NCBI RefSeq assembly: GCF_003323735.1
Contig: NZ_QOIM01000041.1
Location: forward strand, 186,001 to 250,000
Origin: Streptomyces reniochalinae
Lineage (GTDB): Bacteria > Actinomycetota > Actinomycetes > Streptomycetales > Streptomycetaceae
DNA length: 64,000 bases
Direction of reading: 5' to 3'
A program made the position numbers and the translations under genes. The notes under the pieces were generated by a model, which saw nothing but the letters and a program-made list of their open reading frames with translations, did no database searches and was not told the DNA's origin. The first letter of the stretch is position 1; every line of letters begins with the position of its first letter. Of the stretch, positions 51,310-59,953 are shown piece after piece.

Positions 51310-51535
51310 CGAGGTCTCGGGAGAACCGCACGCGGGTGCGTGCGGGCAGCGGGCAGGTCTCCGGACTCGCGGGCACGCCTGCCGGACTCCCGGCGGGCAC
51401 CTACCGGCCGTCGCTTCCCGGACCGTTCCATCCAGTGCGTATGACGGCTCTGGTTCCCACTCACCGCTGCGGGGCAGTCCCGGATTCCCACCGGGTTCCC
51501 TCTCGCGACGCCTTCCGCCTGGCGGGCGGGGCGAA
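51310..51535 (-). ncRNA. Cobalamin riboswitch, now separated from metE
   Basis: In minus-strand order the conserved blocks appear: GGGAACCCGGTGGGAATC, ACTGCCCCGCAGCGGTGAG, GTCATACGCACTGG, GGGAAGCGACGGCC, a GTAGGTGCCCGCCGGG arm and the B12 box GAGTCCGGAGACCTGCC (plus-strand positions 51352-51368). A following 8-bp hairpin CCGCACGC/GCGTGCGG (51326-51345) is the probable expression platform. Streptomyces uses such elements ahead of B12-repressed genes, notably metE. Here the downstream sequence is a Tn3 remnant, and the nearest same-strand candidate is the metE scar at 42.09 kb. Confidence 0.9.
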
Positions 51536-51606
51536 CCAGCTGCGCCGGCCGGCCAAGCGGCTCGGCGCGCGGGTGTCTGCGGGGCCCTGGGGGCCGACGC
51601 CGGGGC

Positions 51607-52401
51607 TCAGGACTCCAGCATCCTGGACCTGAGGCGGGTGCGGGTCCGGTCGGTGAGACCGAGCCCCTTGGCCAGGTAGGTCTCCACGTCGCCCCAGGTC
51701 TCGTCGATGGTGGTGAAGGCCGCGTGCAGGTACGCGGCGCGGGCGTCGAACAGGGGCGCCAGCAGCGCCAGCACCTCCGCCGACATCCCGGCCTTCGACT
51801 TGGCGCTGCGGTGCACCTTGTACCGCCGGTGCGGGTCGTTGGACAGCAGGTAGTCGGCCTCGATCGCGCCGCGGTCGACGCCGAGTGCCAGCAGCGTGAT
51901 CGCCACCGACAGCCCCGCGCGGTCCTTGCCCGCGGCGCAGTGCATCAGCGCGGGCACGCTGTCCTCGGCGAGCGCGTGCAGGATCCGGCTGTGCTCGGCC
52001 GTCCGGGAGGTGATCATGGTGCGGTACGAGGTCGTCATCCGCTCGGCGCCCAGCCCGTCGCCGAGGATGGTCTGGAGCTGGTCGAGTTCGCCGTCGCGCA
52101 CCATCTTCCAGAACTCCGCGCCGTCGGCGGGGTCGGAGAGCGGAATGTTGACGTTGCGCACACCCGGCAGCGCCACGTCGGGGCCGTCGAGCTTGCGGTC
52201 GGCGTCGTTGCGGAAGTCGAAGACCGTGTGCAGGGCCAGACCGCCGAGGAAGGCGGCGTCCTCCGGCGTCGCGTGGGCCAGATGTCCGCTGCGGAAGAGC
52301 ACCCCGCGCCGTACCCGCCGCCCGTCCACCGTGGGCAGCCCTCCGACGTCCCGGAAGTTCCGTACTCCGGCCAGCACCTTCTCGGCGGACTCCTGCGTCA
52401 C
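51607..52401 (-). CDS. Tyrosine-protein phosphatase (Y_phosphatase3 family)
   Basis: 264-residue cytosolic phosphatase related to mycobacterial PtpB and Tyr/Ser or phosphoinositide phosphatases. The catalytic P-loop is LMHCAAGKDRAGLSVA (C-x5-R). The N-terminal NFRDVGGLPTVDGRRVRRG and FRSGHLAHATPED are hallmarks of the family, as is VDRGAIEADYLLSN after the P-loop. GTG 52401 has GGGAG 8 bp upstream; a longer frame to 53238 is antisense to the AlkB-like gene. Its target is unknown. It is transcribed toward the cobalamin riboswitch, which begins 72 bp beyond its stop. Confidence 0.9.
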   Translation of the reverse strand: MTQESAEKVLAGVRNFRDVGGLPTVDGRRVRRGVLFRSGHLAHATPEDAAFLGGLALHTVFDFRNDADRKLDGPDVALPGVRNVNIPLSDPADGAEFWKMVRDGELDQLQTILGDGLGAERMTTSYRTMITSRTAEHSRILHALAEDSVPALMHCAAGKDRAGLSVAITLLALGVDRGAIEADYLLSNDPHRRYKVHRSAKSKAGMSAEVLALLAPLFDARAAYLHAAFTTIDETWGDVETYLAKGLGLTDRTRTRLRSRMLES

Positions 52402-52566
52402 GAGTGCGCTCCCTAGCGTGTAAGACGACCGTCCGTTCGACCATACGACATGGATGCCTGAGGCGATCAGTTCCGGCGGGCGTGACCCCCGCGACAGGCC
52501 GGCCGGCGGGCTCTCGCGCCGGCGCCCCGTACGCGCGCACCGCGGGTGTCCCCGTACGCTCGCACC

Positions 52567-53232
52567 GTGAGTGAGGAGCTGTTTCCGCGTCCACCTGCCC
52601 AGGTGGCGCCGGGCGCCGTGCACCTGCCGGGGTGGCTGGACGCAGGGGCACAGGAAGAGCTGCTGGCGGCCTGCCGGCGCTGGGCACTGCCGCCCGCCGG
52701 GCTGCGGACGGTGCGCATGCCCGGCGGCGGCGAGATGTCGGTGCGCCAGCTGAGCCTGGGGAGGCACTGGTACCCCTACGGTTACGCGGACACCGTCGTG
52801 GACGGCGGCGGTGAGCGGGTGAAGACCTTCCCCGCGTGGCTGGGGGAGTGGGCGCAGCGCGCGGTGGACGACGCGGCCGCGGCGGCCGGCGACGGCCCTT
52901 TCGGAGCGGGAGCACGCGCCGCCGCGTACGACATCGCGCTCGTCAACTTCTACGGTGCTGACGCGAGGATGGGCATGCACCGGGACAGCGACGAGCGCTC
53001 CGACGCGCCCGTCGTCTCCTTCAGCCTCGGCGACGCCTGCGTCTTCCGCTTCGGGAACGCTGAGGGGCGGGGCCGGCCGTGGCGGGACGTACGGCTGCAC
53101 AGCGGAGACGCCTTCGTCTTCGGCGGGCCCGCGCGCCTGGCCTACCACGGGGTGCCCCGCACCGAACCCGGCTCGGCGCCGCCCGCGTTGGGGCTGCGCG
53201 GACGAGTCAACGTCACCGTGCGGGCCTACTGA
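52567..53232 (+). CDS. AlkB-like Fe(II)/2-oxoglutarate-dependent dioxygenase
   Basis: 221-residue oxygenase that in characterised members removes alkyl groups from DNA or RNA bases by oxidation. The metal site is MHRDSDE (His-x-Asp) plus the distal His in LAYHGVPR, and the 2-oxoglutarate-binding Arg lies in GLRGRVNVTVRAY at the end. LVNFYGADARMG is the usual strand before the metal site. GTG 52567 is chosen; GTG 52546 would add seven residues and neither has a good ribosome-binding site, so leaderless translation is possible. It is divergent from the phosphatase gene (165 bp). Confidence 0.9.
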   Translation: MSEELFPRPPAQVAPGAVHLPGWLDAGAQEELLAACRRWALPPAGLRTVRMPGGGEMSVRQLSLGRHWYPYGYADTVVDGGGERVKTFPAWLGEWAQRAVDDAAAAAGDGPFGAGARAAAYDIALVNFYGADARMGMHRDSDERSDAPVVSFSLGDACVFRFGNAEGRGRPWRDVRLHSGDAFVFGGPARLAYHGVPRTEPGSAPPALGLRGRVNVTVRAY

Positions 53233-53288
53233 GGCCACGGTCGTGCGGGCCTGCCGAGGCCGCCGTCGTGCGGGCCTGCCGAGTCACG
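53218..53288. repeat. 25-bp tandem duplication across the alkB stop
   Basis: GTGCGGGCCTACTGAGG... (53218-53242, containing the AlkB stop) is repeated at 53243-53267 and, shortened to 21 bp, at 53268-53288, with TAC-TGA changed to TGC-CGA in later copies. The remainder of the gap to 53501 holds the cvnA promoter region, with TTGACA at 53475 as a candidate -35 element. Confidence 0.8.
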
Positions 53289-53501
53289 GTGCGGGTCCCG
53301 CCGCCGGTCGTGCCCGGCCCTGAGGGTGAGGCACTGCGCGGCCCTGTCAAGCGAAAGCCGGGTGGGTTCACTCTTTGGGAGGTGGCGGACCCTGGCGAAT
53401 ACCCCGTTCGTGTCAGCCGGGGCCGTGGGTGCGGGCTAGCGTGACCATGGCGTCGTCACCTCCCTCACACCGTCTTGACACCTCAACTTCCCGAGGACCC
53501 C

Positions 53502-55691
53502 ATGGTCGAACCTCCGAGCAACGCGGTGCAGGCATCCGCAGGAATAGGAACCTCCACTTCCGCTTCTCTGGTCGCCTCACCCTCCGCGTCCGCGTCCGCC
53601 TCCGGAAACAGCGGCAGGCACGGCGCCGCGCGCCGCCGCCACGGCAAGCCCCGTGCCCGAGAGAACACACGAGAGAACGTGGGAGACGCCGCCGTACGCC
53701 GGCGGCTGGTACGACTCGCCGTCCTGCCCGCCGGACTCGTCGCCCTCACCGGCGCCGCCGTCGTCGTCTGCGTCCTGCGCGGCCGCGGCTCCGCGCCCCT
53801 CGGCGCCCCGGTCTGGGGAGTGCTGGCCGCCGGGGCACTCATCTGCTGCGTCGTGCCGGGCGCCGCCGCCTACCTCGCCGCGGCCGAGGCGCGGGGAACC
53901 GCCGAGCGCTGCGCCGCGCTGCGCCGAGCCACCGCCCGCGGCCAGGCCGAACTCAAGTCCATGCTCTGGGCGTTGCGGCACGGCGAACGCCCCGTGCCCC
54001 GCACCCGCGCCCCGCAGGGCGAGCCGGTCGGCGACGGACTCGACCTGCTCGTCCACCAGGCCGCGCTCGCCCAGTGCGGCGCCGAGGCCGCCGTCGCGGA
54101 GGCGGTCGCCCTCATGGGCAGGGCGCGCGGGGAAGGCGAGGAGAAGATGGAGGTGTTCGTCAACCTCGCCCGCAGGCTCCAGTCCCTCGTCCACCGCGAG
54201 ATCCGGTTCATCGACGACCTCGAACACGAGGTGGAGGACCCCGACCTGCTGAAGGGCGTCTTCCACGTCGACCACCTCGCCACCCGCATCCGGCGCCACT
54301 CCGAGAACCTGGCCGTCCTCGGCGGCGCCGTCGCCCACCGCCAGTGGACCCGTCCCGTCTCCCTCTCCGAGGTGCTGCGCTCCTCCGTCGCGGAGGTGGA
54401 GCATTACACAAGGGTGCAGTTGGTCCCACCGATCGAGGGCGCCGTGCGCGGGCACGCCGTCGCGGACGTCGTCCACCTGCTGGCCGAACTCATCGAGAAC
54501 GCCACCGTGTTCTCCGCACCGGAGACCCGTGTCCTCGTCCGCACGGAACCGGTGACCGCGGGGCTCGCCGTCGAGGTCGAGGACCGGGGGCTCGGCATGA
54601 ACCCCGAGGAGCAGGACCAGCTCAACGCCGTGCTCGCCGACCCGGAAGGTATCGACGTACCGGCACTGGTGCGCGACGGCCGCATCGGGCTGTACGTCGT
54701 GGCGGCCCTCGCCCACCGCCACGGCGTCGTCGTCCAGCTCCAGAACAACATCTACGGCGGGGTGCAGGGCGTGGCCGTTCTGCCCCGGAGCCTGCTGGGC
54801 GAGCCGGCAGGACACGGCAAGGCGGCGCTGCCGAACGGCGGACGGTCCGGCGGCGCCGGCGCCGGACCGGCCGCCCCGCCGGGCGGCGCGGCCGCGGCCA
54901 CCGGTTTTGCGGAAGTCGGCTCCGAGCCGAGGAGCGGCGCTCACCACCCTGCGCTCCCCCCTGAGCAGACCCGCACCGTGGGGGAGGAGCGGGCGGCGGG
55001 CGACGCCGACGCGAGCGCGGTCTCTCCGGCGGATCCCCGGCCACGCGCACGGGCGCGGGGCGGGCAGCGCGGTCCCGCCACCCCGGCTCCGCTGGGCGCG
55101 TCGGGGCAGACGGAGTCCACGGGCAGCCCCGAGGGCGGGGCACGCGATCGCGACCGGCGTGCGCCCGGCCCTCCGGGACCTGCCGCGAGGGCGCGGAGGG
55201 CCGAGGGCCGCGGCCGCCACGTACCGGGCACCTCCTCCGGGCCAGGACAGGCCGCGGCCTCGACGCGGGGACAGGGGCAGGAGCAGCAGCGGCAGGGACA
55301 GGCGGCACCCACGGCATGGGGGCAGGACGTCGCTCCGGCGCAGGGGCGGGACGCGGGTGCGGCACAAGGACGGGAAGCCGCTCCGGCGCAGGGACCGAAA
55401 GCCGCTCCGGCGGGGGGACGGGGCGCAGCCTCGCCGCAGGGGCGGGGCGCGGTGGGGGGCGAACCGCTGGTCGACCGGCCTCCGTTGCCCCGGCGGCGCC
55501 GGCAGACGCATCTGGCACCGGAGCTGCGCGAACCTCTGCCGCCGGTCGGGAGCGCGCGCGACGAGGGCGGGCACGATCCGGGTCTCATGGCTGCTTTCCG
55601 CCGGGGCAGCACCCTCGCGCACGGCATCGACCATCCGGTCGGCGGCCCCCCGCCGCCCCACCCAGGAGAAGAGCGCGACCATGGCGAGTGA
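53502..55691 (+). CDS. cvnA: Conservon sensor-kinase-like protein CvnA
   Basis: 729-residue membrane-linked ATPase of the conservon system, a G-protein-coupled-like assembly. Residues ~65-120 hold two transmembrane helices (LAVLPAGLVALTGAAVVVCV and VLAAGALICCVVPGAAAYLA) with almost no extracytoplasmic loop. The middle is a helical region (LARRLQSLVHREIRFIDDLE). The ATP domain has N box LLAELIENATVFSAPETRVL and EDRGLGMNPEEQ, with IGLYVVAALAHRHGV. The last ~300 residues are low complexity, with Gln/Gly/Ala repeats of the AQGR type. The ATG 53502 follows CGAGGA. It overlaps cvnB by 11 bp. Confidence 0.88.
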   Translation: MVEPPSNAVQASAGIGTSTSASLVASPSASASASGNSGRHGAARRRHGKPRARENTRENVGDAAVRRRLVRLAVLPAGLVALTGAAVVVCVLRGRGSAPLGAPVWGVLAAGALICCVVPGAAAYLAAAEARGTAERCAALRRATARGQAELKSMLWALRHGERPVPRTRAPQGEPVGDGLDLLVHQAALAQCGAEAAVAEAVALMGRARGEGEEKMEVFVNLARRLQSLVHREIRFIDDLEHEVEDPDLLKGVFHVDHLATRIRRHSENLAVLGGAVAHRQWTRPVSLSEVLRSSVAEVEHYTRVQLVPPIEGAVRGHAVADVVHLLAELIENATVFSAPETRVLVRTEPVTAGLAVEVEDRGLGMNPEEQDQLNAVLADPEGIDVPALVRDGRIGLYVVAALAHRHGVVVQLQNNIYGGVQGVAVLPRSLLGEPAGHGKAALPNGGRSGGAGAGPAAPPGGAAAATGFAEVGSEPRSGAHHPALPPEQTRTVGEERAAGDADASAVSPADPRPRARARGGQRGPATPAPLGASGQTESTGSPEGGARDRDRRAPGPPGPAARARRAEGRGRHVPGTSSGPGQAAASTRGQGQEQQRQGQAAPTAWGQDVAPAQGRDAGAAQGREAAPAQGPKAAPAGGRGAASPQGRGAVGGEPLVDRPPLPRRRRQTHLAPELREPLPPVGSARDEGGHDPGLMAAFRRGSTLAHGIDHPVGGPPPPHPGEERDHGE

Positions 55692-56133
55692 AACCCGGGC
55701 TTCCCATGCCTCCCAGGGCTCCGGCACCACCCCCGGGGCCCAGAACACCGACCTGTCCTGGCTGTTGGCCGGGCTGGTGCAGCGGGTGCCGCACGCGAGC
55801 AGCGCGCTGCTGCTGTCGGCCGACGGGCTGGTGAAGGCGGCGCACGGTCTGGAGCCCGACACGGCCGATCACATGGCGGCGCTCTCCTCGGGGCTGTACT
55901 CGCTCTCCCGCAGTCTGGGGGTGCGCATGGCGGGCGGGGACGGGGTGCGGCAGGTGGTGGCCGAACTCGACCGGTCGTTGCTCTGTGTGACGCGGGCAGG
56001 GCAGGGGGCCTGCCTGGCGGTGCTGGCACGGCGGGAGGCGGACGCGGCGGTGCTGGGGTACGAGATGGCGATGCTCGTGAAACGGGTGCGCTCCTTGCTC
56101 TCGACCCCGGCGCGGCAGCCAGGGCCCGCGTGA
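55681..56133 (+). CDS. cvnB: Conservon roadblock/LC7 protein CvnB
   Basis: 150-residue roadblock/LC7-domain protein, a partner or regulator of the small GTPase CvnD in conservons. The domain spans about residues 22-120: LSWLLAGLVQRVPHASSALL, then LSADGLVKAAHGLEPDTADH and a closing GYEMAMLVKRVRSLL. It carries ~20 extra polar N-terminal residues. ATG 55681 lies within cvnA, and the stop overlaps the cvnC start (GTGA). Because cvnC is frameshifted and no cvnD follows, its usual GTPase partner would have to come from another locus. Confidence 0.9.
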   Translation: MASETRASHASQGSGTTPGAQNTDLSWLLAGLVQRVPHASSALLLSADGLVKAAHGLEPDTADHMAALSSGLYSLSRSLGVRMAGGDGVRQVVAELDRSLLCVTRAGQGACLAVLARREADAAVLGYEMAMLVKRVRSLLSTPARQPGPA

Positions 56134-56667
56134 GCGGACCTCGTGCGCACCCTGTCCCCACCCCCGCCGCCGCGTCCTCCCGCGCGGCCGCTCAACCCGT
56201 TGCCGACACCGCCACCTCCCGGGGCGCCGCTGTCGGACGGGGAAACGCCGACGTCCGGGTGTCGCCGCTGGGCAGCGAGGCACCGTCGTCGGGGGGTAGC
56301 GCTCCGCAGTTCGACGAGGCGGCGGGGCGGCCGTACACGGCGAGCAGCGGACTTACCAGGCCGGTCTCCGGGTTCGAGCTGACCACGCTCGTGCGGGCGA
56401 CGGGGGTCAGGCCGCTGCGGTACTGCGGTCCGGAGCACCGGCGGCTGCTCCGGCTGTGCGCGGGCGGCCCGCTCGGTGGCCGAGCTCGCCGCGCAGCTGC
56501 GGTTGGCCGTGGTGGTGACGAAGGCCGTGCTCGGCGATCTGCTGGACAGCGGTGCCGTCGCCGTGCGTGCTCCGGCGCGGATGAGCGCCGGTCACGAGCC
56601 GCTGGAACGTGAGGTGTTGGAGGCGGTATCGGAGGGGCTTCGCCGGCGACTCCGAACGGGAACGTGA
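56130..56667 (+). pseudogene. cvnC: Conservon DUF742 protein CvnC, frameshifted
   Basis: The frame from GTG 56130 encodes a normal CvnC start and core (GRPYTASSGLTRPVSGFELT, TTLVRATG, EHRRLLRLCA) and then derails. The remaining helix-turn-helix-like half (ARSVAELAAQLRLAVVVTKA, VLGDLLDSGAVAVRAPA) continues in the +1 frame to a TGA at 56665. A single-base change near 56458-56463 would restore a ~178-residue protein. The uncorrected frame yields a 160-residue protein with an Arg-rich nonsense tail. The cause may be real decay, programmed frameshifting or a sequencing error. Confidence 0.75.
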
Positions 56668-56736
56668 CAGGGGCATGGTGAGAGAAGTTGTGCGGAACCG
56701 TTGTTATTGCTTTGTCTCTGTGGTGTCTTGTGGGTT

Positions 56737-59700
56737 ATGGAAGCGAAGCCCTGGGCACGACGGAGTTTTCTGGCGGCAAGTGGCGGCGTTCTCGCGGGTT
56801 ATGCCGCCTTCTCGGAACAGAAGGCGGCCTTCGCGGCCGGACGGAGACCGGCGGCGGCCCGCGCCAAGAGGGAGTGGGACGCCGACCCCACCACTTTCGA
56901 GATCAACCGGGAACCGGCGCGCGCGGTCCTGGTCCCCTACGAGGACACCAAGTCCGCGCTGCGCGGCGCGCTGGAGCATTCGCCGTTCCTGAGCTCCCTG
57001 AACGGTGACTGGCGCTTTCGCTGGTCCGAGAACCCCGACAAGCGGCCCGAGGGGTTCCACCGCGCCGACTACGACGACGGCGACTGGGACACCCTGCCCG
57101 TCCCCTCCAACTGGGAGCTGCACGGCTACCGCGAACCCATCTACCTCAACGTCCGCTACCCCTGGAGCGGTTACGAGGAGCCCGAGCCGCCCGCCGTCCC
57201 CAAGGACTTCAACCCGGTCGGCTCCTACCGGCGCACCTTCACCGTGCCGCGCGGCTGGGACGGCAGGCGCACCCTCCTCTCCTTCCAAGGGGTCAAGTCC
57301 GCCTTCTTCGTGTGGGTGAACGGCCGGCAGGTGGGCTACAGCGAGGACAGCTACACCCCGGCCGAGTTCGACGTCAGCGAGTATCTGCGGCGCGGCGAGA
57401 ACACCCTGGCCGTCGAGGTCTACCGCTGGTCGGACGGCAGTTGGCTGGAGGACCAGGACATGATCGACCTGTCCGGGATCTTCCGCGACGTCTACCTGTA
57501 CTCGGTACCGCGCGTGCACCTGCACGACGTGGAGGTCCGCACCGCGCTCGACGACGCGCTCACCAGCGCGGAGCTGACCGTGCGCACCCGCGTGCGGGAC
57601 ACCACCGGCGGCACGGTCGGCACCCGCACCGTCACCGGCGTCCTCTACGACGCGGACGGGCGCCGGGTGGAGACAGGGCGGCTCAGCGGCACCGTACGCC
57701 CGCCAGCCGGCGGTATCGCGGACGTCGACCTGATAGGAACGGTGCGCCGCCCGAAGCTGTGGTCCGCCGAGAGTCCTGCCCTCTACACCCTCGTGCTGAC
57801 GGTCGAGGGGCCCGGTGGCGCCAGGAGCGAGATCCAGCGGGTGCGGTTCGGGTTCCGCAAGCTGGCCTTCGGCCCCGGCAAGCTGGAGATCAACGGCAAG
57901 CCGCTCGTCTTCGCGGGCACCAACCGGCACGAGTCCGACCCGGACCACGGGCAGGCCGTGCCGGAGAAGACGATGGTGCGCGACATCGAACTGATGAAGC
58001 GGAACAACATCAACGCCGTCCGCACCTCGCACTACCCCAACGCGACCCGCTGGCTGGAGCTGTGCGACGAACACGGCCTCTACGTCATCGACGAGGCGAA
58101 CCTGGAGACCCACGGCGTCCGCGACACCGTCCCAGGGTCCCTCCCGGAGTGGACCGAGGCCTGTGTGGGCCGGGCGCGCAGCATGGTCGAGCGCGACAAG
58201 AACCACGCCTGCGTGGTGATGTGGTCGCTGGGCAACGAGGCGGGCGACGGCGACAACTTCGCGAAGATGGCCGACTGGATCCACCAGCGCGACGCGAGCC
58301 GCCCGGTGCACTACGAGGGCATGAGCTCCGTGGCGGACGTCGAGAGCCGGATGTACGCGCCGCCCTCCGAGGTCGAGAAGTACGGCGAGTCGGGCAACTC
58401 CAAGCCGTTCCTGCTGTGCGAGTACGCGCACTCGATGGGCAACAGCACCGGCAACCTCAAGGAGTACTGGGACCTCTTCGAGAAGTACCCCAACCTGCAC
58501 GGCGGCTTCATCTGGGACTGGGTCGACCAGGCGATCCGCAAGCCCGTTCCCGGCGACGCGTCCCGCACCTACCTCTCCTACGGCGGTGACTGGGTGAAGG
58601 ACTATCCCACCGACGGCAACTTCTGCTGCAACGGGGTCATCGGCTCCGACCGCCAGGCGGAGCCGGAGCTGGCCGAGGTCAAACACGTCTACCAGCGCAT
58701 CGCGTTCCGCGGCGAGAAGGCCGCAGAGGGCGAGGTCGAGGTCGTCAACAAGCAGCTGTTCCTCGGGCTCGACGCCTACGAGCTGCGCTGGGAGGTCACC
58801 CGCGACGGCGAGCGGCAGCAGCACGGCACGGCGAAGCCGCCCGCCGCAGGTCCCGGCGAGACGGGCACCGTGCGCCTCCCGCTCAGCCGCCCGGGCAAGC
58901 CCGCGCCGGGCGCCGAGTACTGGCTCAACCTCTCGCTCGTGCTGCGTCACGGCACCTCCTGGGCCAAGGCCGGGCACGAGGTGGCCACCGGGCAGCTCCA
59001 GCTGGAGGACTGGCAGACCCCGGCGCCGCGGGAACCCGGCGACGAGAAGCTGCCTCCCGTCGAGTACGAGGAGAGCGGCGAGCAGGTCACCGTCACCGGG
59101 CGGGACTTCACCCTCACGCTGGACAAAACCCACGGCACCCTCTCCGACTTCCGGCACAAGGGCGCAGCCGTGCTCGCGGCGGGCCCCGTGCCCAACTTCT
59201 GGCGCGGCCCCACCGACAACGACATCGGCCGCGGCTTCCACGAGACCGCGGCGACCTGGAAGGAGGCGGGCGCCAAGCGGACCACCGACGAGGTGAAGGT
59301 GGCCAGGAAGAACCGCGGCGTCGTCACGATCGAGGTCCGCAGCACCCTGCCGACCTCGCCGACGGCCTCGGCGTTCACCACCGTCTTCACCGTGCGCGGG
59401 GACGGCGAGGTCCGCGTCGTCCACACGCTGGAGCCCGGCAAGGGCCTGCCCGACCTGCCGATGGTCGGCGCGCTGCTCACCCTGCCAGCGCCCCTGTCCG
59501 CCTTCACCTGGTACGGGCGCGGGCCCCAGGAGAACTACTGGGACCGCCGCGCGGGCGCCGCCGTGGGCCGCTACCGCTCGAGTGTCGAAGAGCAGTTCAC
59601 GCCGTACGTGCGGCCGCAGCAGTGCGGCAACGTCACCGACGTGCGGTGGGGCGAGCTGACCGGCAAGGACGGCACCGGGCTGCGGGTGAGCACGGAGCCC

Positions 59701-59922
59701 GGCGACCACCTGGAGCTGAGCGCGCTGCGGTACACCCCCGCCGATCTCGACGGGCCGAAGCACCCGTACGAGCTGACGCCGCGCGACGAGACGGTGCTCG
59801 GCGTCAACCACCGCCAGATGGGGCTCGGCGGCAACGACTCCTGGGGCGCGGCGCCACTGGAGCAGTACCTCCTTCACGCGGACCGCACCTACCGCTACGG
59901 TTACCGCCTGCGCGCGGTGTGA
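56737..59922 (+). CDS. Tat-exported GH2 beta-galactosidase
   Basis: 1061-residue retaining glycosidase with the LacZ-long architecture: sugar-binding domain, Ig-like domain, TIM barrel, Ig-like domain and the C-terminal Bgal small-chain domain. The acid/base is E501 in WSLGNEAGDGDNF and the nucleophile E562 in LLCEYAHSMGN; FAGTNRHESDPDHG and RTSHYPN are conserved barrel motifs. The start has a twin-arginine signal, WARRSFLAASGG, so it should be exported folded, unlike E. coli LacZ. ATG 56737 lacks a ribosome-binding site and lies after an AT-rich stretch (56690-56735) that probably holds the promoter. Substrate identity beyond beta-galactoside is inferred. Confidence 0.92.
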   Translation: MEAKPWARRSFLAASGGVLAGYAAFSEQKAAFAAGRRPAAARAKREWDADPTTFEINREPARAVLVPYEDTKSALRGALEHSPFLSSLNGDWRFRWSENPDKRPEGFHRADYDDGDWDTLPVPSNWELHGYREPIYLNVRYPWSGYEEPEPPAVPKDFNPVGSYRRTFTVPRGWDGRRTLLSFQGVKSAFFVWVNGRQVGYSEDSYTPAEFDVSEYLRRGENTLAVEVYRWSDGSWLEDQDMIDLSGIFRDVYLYSVPRVHLHDVEVRTALDDALTSAELTVRTRVRDTTGGTVGTRTVTGVLYDADGRRVETGRLSGTVRPPAGGIADVDLIGTVRRPKLWSAESPALYTLVLTVEGPGGARSEIQRVRFGFRKLAFGPGKLEINGKPLVFAGTNRHESDPDHGQAVPEKTMVRDIELMKRNNINAVRTSHYPNATRWLELCDEHGLYVIDEANLETHGVRDTVPGSLPEWTEACVGRARSMVERDKNHACVVMWSLGNEAGDGDNFAKMADWIHQRDASRPVHYEGMSSVADVESRMYAPPSEVEKYGESGNSKPFLLCEYAHSMGNSTGNLKEYWDLFEKYPNLHGGFIWDWVDQAIRKPVPGDASRTYLSYGGDWVKDYPTDGNFCCNGVIGSDRQAEPELAEVKHVYQRIAFRGEKAAEGEVEVVNKQLFLGLDAYELRWEVTRDGERQQHGTAKPPAAGPGETGTVRLPLSRPGKPAPGAEYWLNLSLVLRHGTSWAKAGHEVATGQLQLEDWQTPAPREPGDEKLPPVEYEESGEQVTVTGRDFTLTLDKTHGTLSDFRHKGAAVLAAGPVPNFWRGPTDNDIGRGFHETAATWKEAGAKRTTDEVKVARKNRGVVTIEVRSTLPTSPTASAFTTVFTVRGDGEVRVVHTLEPGKGLPDLPMVGALLTLPAPLSAFTWYGRGPQENYWDRRAGAAVGRYRSSVEEQFTPYVRPQQCGNVTDVRWGELTGKDGTGLRVSTEPGDHLELSALRYTPADLDGPKHPYELTPRDETVLGVNHRQMGLGGNDSWGAAPLEQYLLHADRTYRYGYRLRAV

Positions 59923-59953
59923 CGGCCGGCGCCCAGGTGGCAGGTGAGCACAG

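Noticed and set aside
53218..53288. CRISPR-like array
   Set aside because: Only three adjacent copies without spacers; explained by tandem duplication of coding sequence.
53577..55862. 761-codon minus-strand frame opposite cvnA
   Set aside because: Arg/Pro/Val-rich shadow of cvnA with no domain.
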